Source of the DNA: Chimonanthus salicifolius
Lineage: Eukaryota; Streptophyta; Magnoliopsida; Laurales; Calycanthaceae
DNA length: 64,000 nt
NCBI GenBank assembly: GCA_013350335.1
Contig: CM023537.1
Span: 15,628,884 to 15,692,883, forward strand
Direction of reading: 5' to 3'
Positions 20,879 through 32,919 of this stretch are shown here, in pieces. Below the pieces are notes generated by a model. That model ran no database searches and had not been told where the DNA came from. It saw only the letters and a program-made list of their open reading frames with translations. The first letter of the stretch is position 1. Each line of letters opens with the position of its first letter. The translations under genes were made by a program, and so were the position numbers.

Positions 20879-23800
20879 CTAAGCAACTGATGATGTGCTT
20901 GTCTCTATCTCTTGAGGTCGCCACATTGACTTCTGCATGCAGAGCAATCCTTCGTTGTCCTTGGATTGAATCAAGCGTATCTCCCACTTCAGAGATCTCC
21001 CTACTTTTTCTATCTCATTGAGTATTTCGACGTTGTCGCGCACAATCAGATTTCCCTCTGGCCTTAGTATCCGATCGACCTCAACAATCACCGGTAATAA
21101 CTCGCATCTGTAGGAGGAGCAATAGTTACCAGAATGAGCATGCATTATTTACACCAAACAGGTAATATAGGGGACATGTTATAGGCCTTCATGCAATGAC
21201 ATATGCAAGATAGCCAGTCCATAAAGTAATGGATAGGAGTGAATATTGAGAACATGCTTGCCTGATTCAATAGAAGCTTGTCCCTGATAAAGCACTGGTT
21301 ATATTGCATTTGTTAGTAAAGTCTCGTGCTCTCAATGGACTTCTGGGTCTTGGGGTTTATAAGCATATAAGCATCCACTCTTTATAAGCTGATTTTTAGA
21401 GATGAGTTCTACTCATGTGTTTAACATGGTATAAGAGCAAGGGTATCACTGGGATGGGTCGTTTCATATCTCCAGCTCTGAGTAGAGGGGGAGAGCCGAG
21501 TGTCTCTAGCCCTAGCACTGAAATGGAGTGTTAGAAAAGTCCCACATTGCCTGTGGACTTTTGTGTCTGGGTTTATAAGCACGAGCACCCTTTCCTTATA
21601 AGCCAATTTTTAGGAATGAGTTCTACTCATGTGTTTAACATCATTAGCACCTTATGGCCTTTTCGATAACTTGAAATCCTTAGTGGTATCAAAATTTTGT
21701 AGAACTCTGAAAGTAGACAGTAATAAAAAAATTCTACCAACTTGAGTTTCACTAAAAAGTCCTGAGGCGAAAACTCAATTTAACAGATTGGAAACTGAAC
21801 TAGTCAATAATTATCAACCCTTTTTGCGTCATGTATAGAAAGCGACACAAGTAACAAACCTCTTTTTGATTCTGGAGAAGAGATGGTCGGCATGGAGAAG
21901 GTCGTATGTCCTGGGGTAGGTACTGAATGACTCACACCAGTCATGATAAATCCCAAATAGACCACGTTCATAAATTATGGGAAGTGTATCTGGTGAATCA
22001 ATTGTGACCACGTTCATGACCCACATATGAAGGTCACTTAAAGCTGCAGCAAAACTGCAAAACACGACCATTCAAAAGCACGGTTGGGATTGCATTATTG
22101 AGACAAAAAAAAAACCAACTTCAAAGCGAACATGTCGCACTACTTAATCTTTCTTCCTTATTTGGAAAAATATTGGTCCAGTGATACCCCTTTTGGAAGA
22201 AAATGATGAACTTCATACCCAGTACATGGAAAGAGTGATAAATAGTGATATCAAGGGCAAATTGTAGAGAAATGCCGATGCTAACAATACTAACTACAGA
22301 CATTTTCTTATTAGAACTGACATAACTGACCATCATCGTGAATACTTTCGGTAACATTGGTTGGTTAAAGCTAATGCCAGTTTAGGCTGTTGAAGGATCT
22401 GATTTCATCCTAGAATATAAGAAACTACCTAAAGAACTAAGTTTGCAGCTCTTGTTTCCCCACATTTATCCAAGAAAATCATAACTAACCACCCCCCCTC
22501 ACCCCCACCCCCCACCCCCCCCCCAAAAAAAAATACAATAAAATGAAGTTTTGGGTCTGCATTGTGCCATCTACCAGACACATTTGTATAAAAAAAATCT
22601 GAAATGACCAACAATTTTAGCATTCAATAATTGAATTACATCATTTTAATACTTACCCTCCATAGACAGATCGCATGTCCATGACATTCCTCACTCTAGA
22701 CCAGTCGATTCCCATCCCATTAAGGTATGTGTTGCTCACTACATGTTTCCAATGCTTATAGTCATCTTTGAAATCCTCAGGGGCCGGTTTGCCATAAACT
22801 CCAACCTGAGAATCATTCAACCAAAGAGGAGCTGTCAACAACCTCTGTGGCCATTGCTCTGGCCATTGTGACCCATGCACCCCCTGAGCAACAGGAACTT
22901 GGTGCACACATGCCTGCAACGGCACATTCCTGTACACTGCCAACATTATTTTAAAGAACTTCTTAACAGACCCAAGAGTATCAATTAAATAGAAATAAGA
23001 AAAAATCCTATACCAGGCTGCATCCGGATCATCCTTTTGTTCACAGAGTGGAGGCTCGGCCCTTACTCTTTTTTGGTAGCAATGATTGGAAGAAGGCTTC
23101 TTATATACAGCAATTCCAACTCTGTTCACTGGATCCTTCACCTTTGTCATCAAATCCCAGCACATGGATTTTGTCAGGGAAGACATTGCTGCATCAATAA
23201 GCACGAAGTTTAGGCATAAATCTACATCCAAGATAGAGGGACATATATAGCAAATGGCACACTCTCAAGGCTTGTCGAGGTAATACTAATACCATTCCAA
23301 ATCTCAACATCTTCCAGTTTCTTCTGGTAAACTGGAGTAGCGGACCAAACAAAATAACCACCAGGTCGTAGCACACGATTTAGTTCTAAAAGCAGTTTAC
23401 CACCTGCAAGTTTTACATTAAATGAATTACCTAAACAAAAATTTCAGGGTAATTGAAGGTAAATCAATTAGAAAGAGATTAATGGATAGAAAATACCTTC
23501 AATGTGCCAGGGTACCCTACAGCGTGCACAGTGAACAATGTCAAAGACCTTGCTTGGGAAGGGTAGCCTCTTCGTTCCCATGACAGCAGAAATAGCAGGA
23601 ATTCCCCTTTCAAGTGCAAACTGCACTTGTGCTTCATGCTCATCTTTAGGAGCAAATGACATGGTAACAACATCCCTTTCAAAGAGATAGCCTCCAAAAC
23701 TGGCCACCCCACATCCAACATCCAACACCACACGACTTTGCCTTCCCCAGGCTATATTAGGCAAAGACTGTTCAATAATTACAACATTTATCCATGTCAT

Positions 23801-26386
23801 GCACATTTTCTTCTAAACTGTGACAGCTAAAATTTCAGAAATCAACTACGAATTTGTGAAAATAATCCTGAAGATTGAACTTCTCATTGTTGTACGTCCT
23901 AATAGACCACATTCCCTGAATCAAAACTATAAAGAACCCTTCCATCATGAATTGTAGTAGGCAGTTAATTGACACTTTGATTGGAAGGAAGGATATTCAT
24001 CTCTAGACTAAACCACAACATGGAATGCAGAGAATCACATGCCATGGCATGACAATTTTTTAACCTAATAATCAATACTTCCCCAATCAGAGCGATAGTC
24101 TTGAAAAAGTAGAATCAAGGAGGAATAGTTCATTTACAGATACAAATTTAGAAAAGGTTAACCCCACTTGTATGAAAACATATATTTTCTATAATGCCAT
24201 CCATGCAATTTTATTTCCTTGAAGAAATGAGTAATGTATTGCTGACACAGATTGCTTTTTGACATATGATGCCCAAACATTTTTCCATGCTAACTAGGGA
24301 CCAGTGCTCCCAAAGATGGAGCAAGAATAGACATAAGGAAGAACTCAAAGAAATTACTCCAATAAAAATGATATAGAAAATGACTTAAACAGTGAAACAA
24401 CAATCATAGGTCCTTTTTTCGGGATAAGAAAAATACCACCACAATATTTTGACTCTAGAAAAAAGGTAGTCCAAGGAGAAGTGGCTACCTCTTGAATAAA
24501 ATCAATATAATGCAGTGCACCATGTTTAAACTGAGTTCCACCACCAGGAAAAGTAAGGAACTCTCCTGTATATTTCACCCAATTCTGGTGCCCCTTTACT
24601 TGTACAAGCTGGGTATGAGGAACATTGTAGTACCATATCTGCAGAATGCACACAAAAAAAGAGCCATTAAAAATTTTAAATTAGAAACTAGTGATGAATA
24701 TAAGCTTACGTTTAGAACAAACTGAAAGCAAAGTATACCTTATCCCTACTACTGGGCCACAGGACTGGCCGTTTGTAACCACTGGGAAGGGGAACAAGGC
24801 AGGTCTGCCCTTCTTCTGGGCAGTGCCTTTCTCGATGTTCATAGTGCTTGGTGGTCTTGAGTTTCTTGATAGCTTCCCCATTGTCAAGGCAGGGAATATA
24901 ATCTTGCGCAGCAGTGGCATTGCAGAGTTTCCAATTGTACTCATTATTATCACTCTCTTCGCCGGCGGATGTTTTATTGACAGTTTGGTTGTTAGAAGAA
25001 GACAACTGCTGTGCTTCCTTCTCATTCTTTGATTCCATAGCCTGAGTTGAGAATGCTCCATTTTGAGTACTAGTCTCATTTAAAAGTTCTGACTGTGTTG
25101 GATCAAGAAACACCTCATTTGAACGTTGGTCTTTTCGTCTGATTCTCTGTTTTGTTCTCACTGGAATTTTGTTCATACTCATGTCCTTGATTTTGTTCCA
25201 CCATTTCCTGTATCTTCCCTGGAACATTTTCACCCTTTCCAGTTGCACCTGAGCTCTCCTCTGATTCTGAATTAGTCTCACCCCTATCTTGACCATCTGC
25301 TTGTCCATTCTCATTTGTTTTGCTGCCTTCTGTATTTGATTCTTTGCCTTTCGAATCCTCCTCTCCACTTTCCATATTAGTTTCTTCAATTTCAGCCTTC
25401 TCATTTTGTTCATTCTTCTTTTCAGTTTTAGATGTTTCATCAGATTCATTTCCAATCTCAGTTTTAGAATCATCATTTGATTCATTTAGACTTTCTTTTC
25501 TGAGTGTACGATCTGATTCATTTCCAGTCTCAGTTTTAGAATCATCATTTGATTCATTTAGACTTTCTTTTCTGAGTGCACGATCTGATTCATTTCCAGT
25601 CTCAGTTTTAGAAGCGCCATTTGATTCGTTTCCAGTTTCTTTTTTGAATGCATTATCTGATTCATTTCCAGTCACAGTTTTAGGATCATTATTTGACTCA
25701 TTCGCAGTTTCTTTTCCCAGCGTATGATCTGATTCAATTATAGTCTCAATTCTAGAATCAACATTTGATTCATTTGCAGTTTCTTTTCTGAGTGTGTCAT
25801 CTGATTCACTTCTAGTCTCATCATTTGATTCATTTACAATTTCCTTTCTAGGTGCATCATCTGATTCACTTGCAATTTCAGTTTTAGTTGTGTCATTCAA
25901 CTCTCCCCAAGTTTCAGGTTTAGATGCCTCAACTGGTTCCTTGCTGATCGCAGTCTCCAATGTACCATTAGATTCATTTCCAGCACCATTTCCAGTTACA
26001 TCATTAGGAATGTTCTTTCTTTCCTCATTTTCCTTCACAGAATTTTCTTCCTTGGCTTCCTCAATCTGAATATCTATCATTTTTTCAGCTGGACTTACGT
26101 TTTGTTTCACTTCAGGAATGGTGCTGGCATCTTTCACTACACCATCTAAACTTTCTTCTGATCGCTGAGGTTCATTCACAATTTCAACTTGTTTTTTCAC
26201 CTCAGCATTTGTCTCTTCTGGAGACATCTCTACGTTTCCCACAGGGACTACTACTGAAGATGTCATCATCCATAGCCCAATCAAGCATAGAGCAACAAAC
26301 ACAACAATAGTCACCGTCGAACAGTTTGGTGATGATGATTTTTCGATTATCCACTCGCGCCATTTAACACATAGTTTCAACCTCAA
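20879..26386 (-). CDS. PMT26/PMT27-type Golgi methyltransferase (8 coding exons)
   Basis: A type II Golgi protein of the plant QUASIMODO2-related methyltransferase family, thought to methylate cell-wall pectin. Exons on the minus strand: 26386-24739, 24638-24489, 23767-23497, 23403-23293, 23188-23014, 22929-22657, 22054-21860, 21107-20879. All are GT-AG and in phase. The N-terminus is short and cytosolic with one membrane anchor (about residues 24-41), then a long acidic stem with a 12-residue repeat (about 164-326). The catalytic domain (about 483-1016) has [13 protein letters not shown], a SAM-binding [34 protein letters not shown] and [11 protein letters not shown]. The length of about 1016 aa is nearest PMT27. 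Exon 1 reads through only if one base of the A4 run (25132-25135) is discounted; as written, translation stops after residue 423. That is either a homopolymer error or a disabling mutation. Intron 7 carries a TRIM element. Confidence 0.9.
21311..21640 (+). mobile_element. TRIM element in PMT intron 7
   Basis: Direct repeats at 21311-21426 and 21529-21640 begin TGTTAG and end GTTTAACA. A primer site TGGTATAAGAGC (21427-21438) follows the first repeat directly; it differs by one base from the usual tRNA-iMet site. The candidate 5-bp duplication is GCATT/TCATT (4 of 5). The 330-bp element has no coding capacity and lies antisense to the gene. Confidence 0.8.
25410..25900 (-). repeat. coding tandem repeat in PMT stem
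   Basis: The DNA repeats in 36-bp units, many paired as near-identical 72-bp blocks. Each 36-bp unit encodes about 12 residues of the form NES(D/N)xxx+xExx. Eleven copies of NES occur between residues 137 and 315 of the predicted protein; each is an N-x-S glycosylation sequon in what should be the Golgi lumen. Open frames on the plus strand here (25320-25727, 25794-26069) are mirror images of the repeat and not genes. Confidence 0.85.
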
Positions 26387-28510
26387 TGTACTAAAATATC
26401 TGAATAAGAAACAGGAAAAAAAGAAGGCAACAAGAAAAGAATTACTATAGACTCATCTACCTGTGTTATTACATCGACAAGTCCAACAAACCCTAACAAA
26501 GTCATGATATAATTGAAGCTGTGTAGAAATAATTAAAGCCACGTATTGTATATAAACATATACTTCCTAGCATTGCAATTGCAAAATAGTGACTAAAATT
26601 CCATCCAAATTATAGTTTCATAAATTACAGCCCCCATGATCTGAAGTGATGGGGAAGAATACATAAGCTTGAGAATCAACGAAAAAACAATCTGATTGAG
26701 CACTGAGTTTTCATGAATGGCAAAAATAATACAAGATCCACCTTTATTTGAGCACAAAATTAAGCAGAGCACAGCAATGATGATGATTACTGACAATAAT
26801 AGATTTAAGACAAGAAATTAGAGTTACATATCCAACATTACAAGACCTTAATAGCAACTTACAAGAGGCCAAGGCCACGGATCCACTTATATTTGAGCAA
26901 AAAATTTAGTTAAGCCCAACTACATCATCAATAGGCTTATGAAATCAGAGATACACTAATCCAACAATTTCAAGATCTTAAAAGTAAATTTAAATACAAA
27001 AGGCAATTTCAGGAAAGTGCAATCATGCAAAAACAGTGGAATAGCTGAACCTAATGAGGGAAATATCAGAAATTAATGAGGAAATTGGGAAGGTCCAAGA
27101 AGCACCCAAGCTTGGCTCTCTCACATGTAATGCCAGAGGGTGAACCCCACCTTCTGCCATGGCCTTAAAGATGGATGGGTGCACAATCAGATGCACAATC
27201 AGAGTGGCAATGTGATCCAATGAGATCATCTCAATCTATTGATTTTTGATAGAGTTAAATTATATATAAATACTTATAATCGGATTTGACTCTTAGAAGA
27301 TAAAAGCAGTGGATTGAGTAATTTAAATTGGTCACCAAATGAGCTCCACCCCAAAGTCAAAGGGTAGAGTAGAACATTGAGGCAGTTCGAATTTGTCATC
27401 GTACTGGGCCCTACTCAACGGTTGTACATGTAAAACAGGGATGGAATTCCTGACCGAGCGTTTTTTGGATCTACTCCTAGAAATCATACAACCTACCACA
27501 ATTTAAGACAGGATGCGTGTTAGAACATAAAAGAATTTATTCCAAATTACCAAACCAAGCAGATTATCACACTAACTTGTTATTTTAACCATGAATTTTT
27601 GAAAAGGAGAAGAGTTAGAAGAATCTGCATTCAATTCCAACCAGAATTTTATGAAAAATTATCCAATGTGAATCATTTACAGACTTTGGTGTGAAATTTC
27701 AATCAAAACACTTGGAGAAGCAAAAATATTTTAATCCAAGGTTGTGATTAAAAGTTCACACCAATTTATTGGAACTGGTTTAGATTGCATAATTTCTTGA
27801 ATTCCATATAAAAAATGGCAAGAATACGAAATATAGTCCTTTCAAAAATCAATATTTAAAGAAAGGAAAAGAATGAGAAATGAGAATAACCTACATTGAA
27901 TTTTAACCAGAACATTAACTAAAAAGCGCAACAAAAATGAAAGAACTGTCCTTTTCAGACAAATTCAAATTTTTTGGAAAGGAGAAGAGTTGAGTTAGAA
28001 GAATCTGCATTGAATTCTAACTGCAAAATTAAATAAAAAGCGACAGAAGCACAAAAGATCTGTTCTAATTCTATGGATAGGGAAATAATTATAGCTTACA
28101 AAAACCTTAATTTATTTCTAATACGAGCATTAGATTAAAAAAGGGCAAGAAATCGAATAATCTCGCCTTTTGATAGAAAAAAGTAAAACAAAATCCATGT
28201 TTTTACAGGGAAATGCCCACAACTCATTAGATTAAAAGATCAGCTGCTCCAAACTCACACTAGAATCTCAATCAACTCATAAAGAAACCAAAAATTTCAG
28301 TAGAAATGGAAACAATATAGAAACTTCCAAAATGAGAGGTGACAATCTAAAGAATCCGCAGCAGCATTGATGAAGGAAAACTGGTTAAAGAAGAGGTATT
28401 CTTACCATTTTTTTGTTTCAAAAACAAAAAGGTGGAAAACAGAGCAGATCCGAGATATCTAATGTTTTGATTTTCCTTCACTTTCTTGCGGAAAAAGAGA
28501 CTGAATAGGC
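26387..28510 (-). promoter_or_regulatory. 5' UTR exon and leader intron of the PMT gene (inferred)
   Basis: A splice donor (ATG|GTAAGAA at 28405 on the minus strand) and an acceptor (TTATTCAG just upstream of the ATG, near 26402) bracket about 2.0 kb with no coding signal. A TATA box stands just upstream of the proposed first exon (28406 to about 28510). Leader introns are common in this family. No transcript evidence is available. Confidence 0.5.
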
Positions 28511-28534
28511 CACAGACAGGATTGAAGATGAGCG

Positions 28535-28541
28535 TTATATA
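28535..28541 (-). promoter_or_regulatory. TATA box of the PMT gene
   Basis: TATATAA on the minus strand would place transcription start near 28505-28510, consistent with the leader exon ending at the 28405 donor. Confidence 0.5.
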
Positions 28542-28657
28542 AGGGAAGGGGGAGGAATGGAAAGGACTCCATGCAACGGTAGGACTCCGTAGCCGACGAC
28601 GGTGGCGCTAAAACAAATGCGCAATTACTAAACTATCCACATTCAATTTTTTTTAAG

Positions 28658-28658
<1 letters not shown>

Positions 28659-28696
<38 letters not shown>
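28659..28696. repeat. (TA)19 microsatellite
   Basis: An uninterrupted TA run, followed by an ATT-rich run (28707-28730), lies about 120 bases upstream of the predicted PMT TATA box. Confidence 0.9.
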
Positions 28697-28699
<3 letters not shown>

Positions 28700-28741
28700 G
28701 GGGTATTATTATTATTATTATTGTTATTATAACTCAGCTCA

Positions 28742-29992
28742 TATTTTAGCCATCTATTAATGTATTCATAATCTAATTTATTTTTAAAATTCAAATCCAT
28801 TTTTAATTTAGAAGGACCTCTTTAAATTGGGTTCATTGGATTATTGGTGAACTCATGTAATTAAATAGATAATAAAATTTATATACATTGCATGATCATA
28901 AAAAATATTTTCAGATGACATGTGTGTCAAATTATACACATATTTGATCATTTTAGTCTTATAATCTCAATCCTTTGAAAATTTTGAAGCCGGAAACCAT
29001 TAACGTTTTATGCCCTATTTGACAAGATGATGATTGGATAAACTCGTAAGCATGAAATTACACATACATTTTATTTATATAGTCATTTATACATTCCACC
29101 TAAGTGATAACGTTTAAGAGTTGTTTTCCTTATTCATTTTTTTTTAAGACCAAGTTGTTAAGAATGAGTGACTTGAACTCAAAACTTCCCGCATCTCAAG
29201 TTGGTTCCTTACAAGTTAATTCTCCGTAGAACTACTTTATATTGAATGTGTTAATAATAGAAATATTCTTTTATTTTAAAAGAATTTTTTATTTAACGTA
29301 AGAATAATTTAAATTAGTTATCTATAGATTAAATTGTTTTAATTTGTCTATAATTAGTAATAGTATTACACAAGTATGATAAAATCATACCTTAAAATGA
29401 AAAGAGACTGTGCTTGTACATATCAATCCTCATATCCAAAGCCCGATATCTGGCCCAAATACTTATGTATATTTTTATTTTAAAATTGAGACAATATTAG
29501 GTATGCCTTTTAAAAATTTCATAAAATTCACTAAAAATAACAACAATATGGATGGAAATTAGACTTGATGATGTATAAGTACTAAAATTTAGTTTAAAAT
29601 TCAATTTATATCCACTTAATTCTACTGATTAAAATCACCGTACATCTTTGAATTTTTTTTAGAAACACTTAGTGAGTTTGACCACTATGATTAAGTTGTT
29701 AAAGATAGAAATTCGAAATGAAGTTTAGTCTTTTTATAATTCATTAAGTCTCTTTTGCAATTCAATTGTTTTTTTAATGGTTCCAATGAAAATTAAAAGA
29801 AACATAAACCAAGTACTGTGATATACATATTCCTCGTACTAAGTAGGTTTTATATTTTACTCGAGTTTTTTCTCATACTTGGGCTTTTTGTTGGGTTCTT
29901 TGAGGTTGGGTTTGAGAACATAACTTAAGGTCCATGATGTACTTGGGCTTTGGCTCGGACTTTCATTTTTTAAATCGTACTTGGGCTTGGAC
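28742..29992. other. AT-rich intergenic DNA
   Basis: No coding signal. Near 29147-29220 there is a possible degraded minus-strand SINE (T-run followed by CTTGAACTCAAAACTTCC), too weak to list on its own. Confidence 0.4.
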
Positions 29993-30268
29993 TAGGGGTC
30001 TAAATCTCGGTAGATACATCTCGTATTGGCCTAGATATTTCAGGTTTTGGACGTCCGAGATATCTCAGCGGATTCGAGATGTATTGGCTGTACAGGCGAG
30101 ATCTCAGCCAATATGATCGAGATCTCGCCGATATCAGCCATTATAATACATCTCAACCGAGATTTGGAAAAGAGAGAGAGAGAGATATAGACTGAAATCA
30201 GCCGATATTCGTGGCACGAGATTTCTTTCGAGATGCCGAAATCTCGGTCCCAGCGTTTTTCCCCCCTG
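29993..30268. mobile_element. hAT-type MITE, CAGGGG family with GATATCTC motifs
   Basis: The 276-bp element is flanked by GCTTGGAC (29985-29992) and GTTTGGAC (30269-30276), an 8-bp duplication with one mismatch. Ends are TAGGGGTCTAAATCTCGG at the left and CAGGGGGGAAAAACGC read inward from the right. The interior is packed with near-palindromic GAGATCTC / GATATC / CCGATAT motifs. Related pieces lie at 7990, 31064, 45731 and 55016. Confidence 0.8.
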
Positions 30269-30276
30269 GTTTGGAC

Positions 30277-31712
30277 TTTGGGTAACAACATAGGTCCGGC
30301 CTAAGCTTGGCCTCTCGCCATCTGTAGCCCAAACTTTAATTTTCTCAATTATAATTGGGTTTGGTGCAACATAGGCCCATTTCTCAAGTGCATCTCCACT
30401 AAGAGAATTCTCCAACTCCAGCTTTCTCCTACTTTTTTCACCAAATAGGGAATCGCAACCTACATTCATATCAAAATGAAGTGGAGAAATTGGGCCAGAT
30501 TTTTTCTGAGTTCATTTTATTTAACTTATATTTAAATATTTTGAATGCTAATTGATTTTTATATACAGAATACCTGCACCTTTCTTTAATTTGATGGGAC
30601 TAATAAATGCCAACCATAAACTCATGAAAGTGAAAAGAGTTGTGAGCCAGGTTTTAAAGTTCAGCATAAAATAAAATGTTGGGCTTTTAATGGGCTAAAA
30701 GTTTCTGCAAATATTTGTAATTTGAGTCCATTTTTGTGCTCAGATTGTTCTTTACTTTCCTTTTTTCTTTCTTTAAAGATCATATAGGCTTAAATTATGA
30801 AAATTAGGCTTAGCCCGGTTAGTTTTTTTCTTTTATTGAGTTGGATAATTATCATTCAAAAGCCGAAGAAAATATAAAGAGTAAACAGCCCACAGCCCAG
30901 GTTAAGCAATGAATGAAAGGCAAAAATAGCCCACAGCTCAAGCTGGAAGACATAAAACCAAACCGAAATACAGAGGCCCAAGGAGAGGCCTCGACAAAAA
31001 AGATACCAGGCCAGAGAAGCCCAAAAAGGATAGAGTCCATATCAGGACTACAAAAATTGCCTTTACTGAGATATCGGCGTCTCGGCCGATATTTGTCCAA
31101 ATCTACATCTACTTAAATGTATTGGATTTTTGAATTCAGATTTTAATATTTTTGAAATTAGAATTATGTCTGGCTATTTGAAGCTTTTCTTAAAGCCTAC
31201 TAATTATTATCATCATTTAAGAGACATCTTATCTATTTGGAGTCGGTTAATTAAATTTTAATTTTCTATTAGACCCTATTATAAATTATAATGTCAATCA
31301 CTCTATTATCTATTATGTCTTTTCTTGTATCTTACTCCCGTAACTTATTTAATTAGACTCCTACCACTCATCCAACTTCACATGATCATAAAATTTTCAT
31401 TAGCAGACTTCGTGGACTCCAAATTTGACCGCTGATGCTCCTAAAGCTGCGTTCGGATGAAGAGCAACGGGCTCCTTCCTCAACTTTTGAAAACCCTATT
31501 CAGAGAGAATTTTCATATTACCTCCTCTAAAGCTCAAATCCCTGCCCTTGTTGATTACTGAACCAACTAGGGCAAATGGTGGGTGGAAGATTGAACTTAG
31601 TTTTTGTGAAGTAATGACCGATATGCTAAAAGATTCAGATATAATAGAATGTGAAAAATTAGACTTCTTATCTCATTCAATACTAAGCTTGTGTTTGATC
31701 TCTCATAACTCA
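30277..31712. other. intergenic, no gene
   Basis: No supported gene. A fragment of the CAGGGG family (GATATCGGCGTCTCGGCCGATATT) lies at 31066-31092, and a solo Harbinger-like end (GCTGCGTTCGGATGAAG) at about 31446. Confidence 0.4.
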
Positions 31713-32043
31713 TGTTGGATTCCACCAAGCAGAGGAAGAGTCATTAAGATCTTGATGTTTGTAAATGCACGAGTATCTTCTTCTTATAAGTCGATTTTTA
31801 AGGATAGTTTTACTCATGTATTTATCATGGTATCAGATCAAGATACCACAAAGATGGGTTGGGTTTGTATCTCTAGATCTGTATGGAGAGGGAGAGCCAA
31901 GTGTCTCTAGCTAGCATTGAGGGGAGAGTGTTAGTATGTCCCACGTCACTTGTGGGTTTTGAGATCTTGGGATTTATAAATGCATGGGCATCCTCTTCTT
32001 ATAAGTCGATTTTTAAGAATATCTCTACTCATGTGTTTTAACA
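31713..32043 (+). mobile_element. TRIM-type mini LTR element
   Basis: Two 115-bp direct repeats at 31713-31827 and 31929-32043 share TCTTCTTATAAGTCGATTTT and start TGTT. The first ends in ATCA and the second in AACA. A primer site TGGTATCAGATC begins at 31828. The repeats diverge in their 5' thirds. No convincing flanking duplication was found. The interior carries GTGTCTCTAG as in the copy at 21311. Confidence 0.75.
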
Positions 32044-32106
32044 TTAACCCCTATATATACGAGAAATTATCTTACTGTAAGCCAATACTGTTGTGAACCA
32101 GGTGAC

Positions 32107-32911
32107 CAGGGCCGACCCTGAGATTTTAGGGGCCCTAAGCGAATTCTTAAAATGGGCCTTTTATAAGCTCACAAAAGATAAAATCATAAAGCTTTTTTAC
32201 AAAGTGTGAAATATCTAAATAATTTTTTCATCTCTTCAAATTTTAAAAGCTTTAAATTATTTTTAATTCAAAATTACCAAGTAAATATATGTTTCTCTTT
32301 CGCTCTATTTAGATGATACATATATTTTAAAAAATTATTTATGTTATTTTCATTATTATTATTAAACTCAATAAAAATGAAGATTATAATAATTATTATT
32401 ATGATTGTTACTATCATTATTTTAATTTTTTAAGAAATCCACGTTTTAAATTGAATAGAAAAATTATCAACATATAATTTTTCAATTTTGAGTGTTTTAA
32501 ATTTGAAATAGTTAAAAATATTCAAATGATTTCAAGTGGTAGTAACTTAAAAGTCATAAATGAGATTAGATGGAATTTGAAGGCCGCTTTATTTAGATGA
32601 TACATATATTTTAAAAGATTATTTATTAATTAAAATTATTGTTATTTTCATTATTATTATTAAACTCAATAAAAATGAGGATTTTAATAATTATTAGTTA
32701 AAAAATAATTAAAAACTCAACCACAATTCTAATCGAGGCCATCTAAATAGAAAGCAAGCATTATAATCCGAACTGGACAATAATGGATTTGTGTTTTGAT
32801 ATGCATTATTAACTATTTAACATATAATAAAAGAGTTTATGGACTTGGGACCTATTTATTTTGGGGGTCCTAGGCGGTGGCCTACTTCGCCTATGGCTAG
32901 GGCCGGCCGTG
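32107..32911. mobile_element. hAT-type element with CAGGGCCGACCC ends
   Basis: The 805-bp element is flanked by CAGGTGAC (32099-32106) and CAGGTGAT (32912-32919). Ends are CAGGGCCGACCCTGAG at the left and CACGGCCGGCCCTAGCC read inward from the right. An internal segment (TTTAGATGATACATATATTTTAAA with TTATTTTCATTATTATTATT) occurs twice, near 32308 and 32590. No transposase is present. Confidence 0.85.
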
Positions 32912-32919
32912 CAGGTGAT

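Noticed and set aside
24681..25485. Overlapping minus-strand frame rich in Lys/Arg/Met in PMT exon 1
   Set aside because: Its upstream half is a shadow of the acidic stem; only the part after the frameshift (below about 25132) belongs to the protein.
25320..26069. Plus-strand open frames of 135 and 91 codons
   Set aside because: They are the antisense image of the NES repeat in the PMT gene; the repeat lacks stops in that frame by composition.
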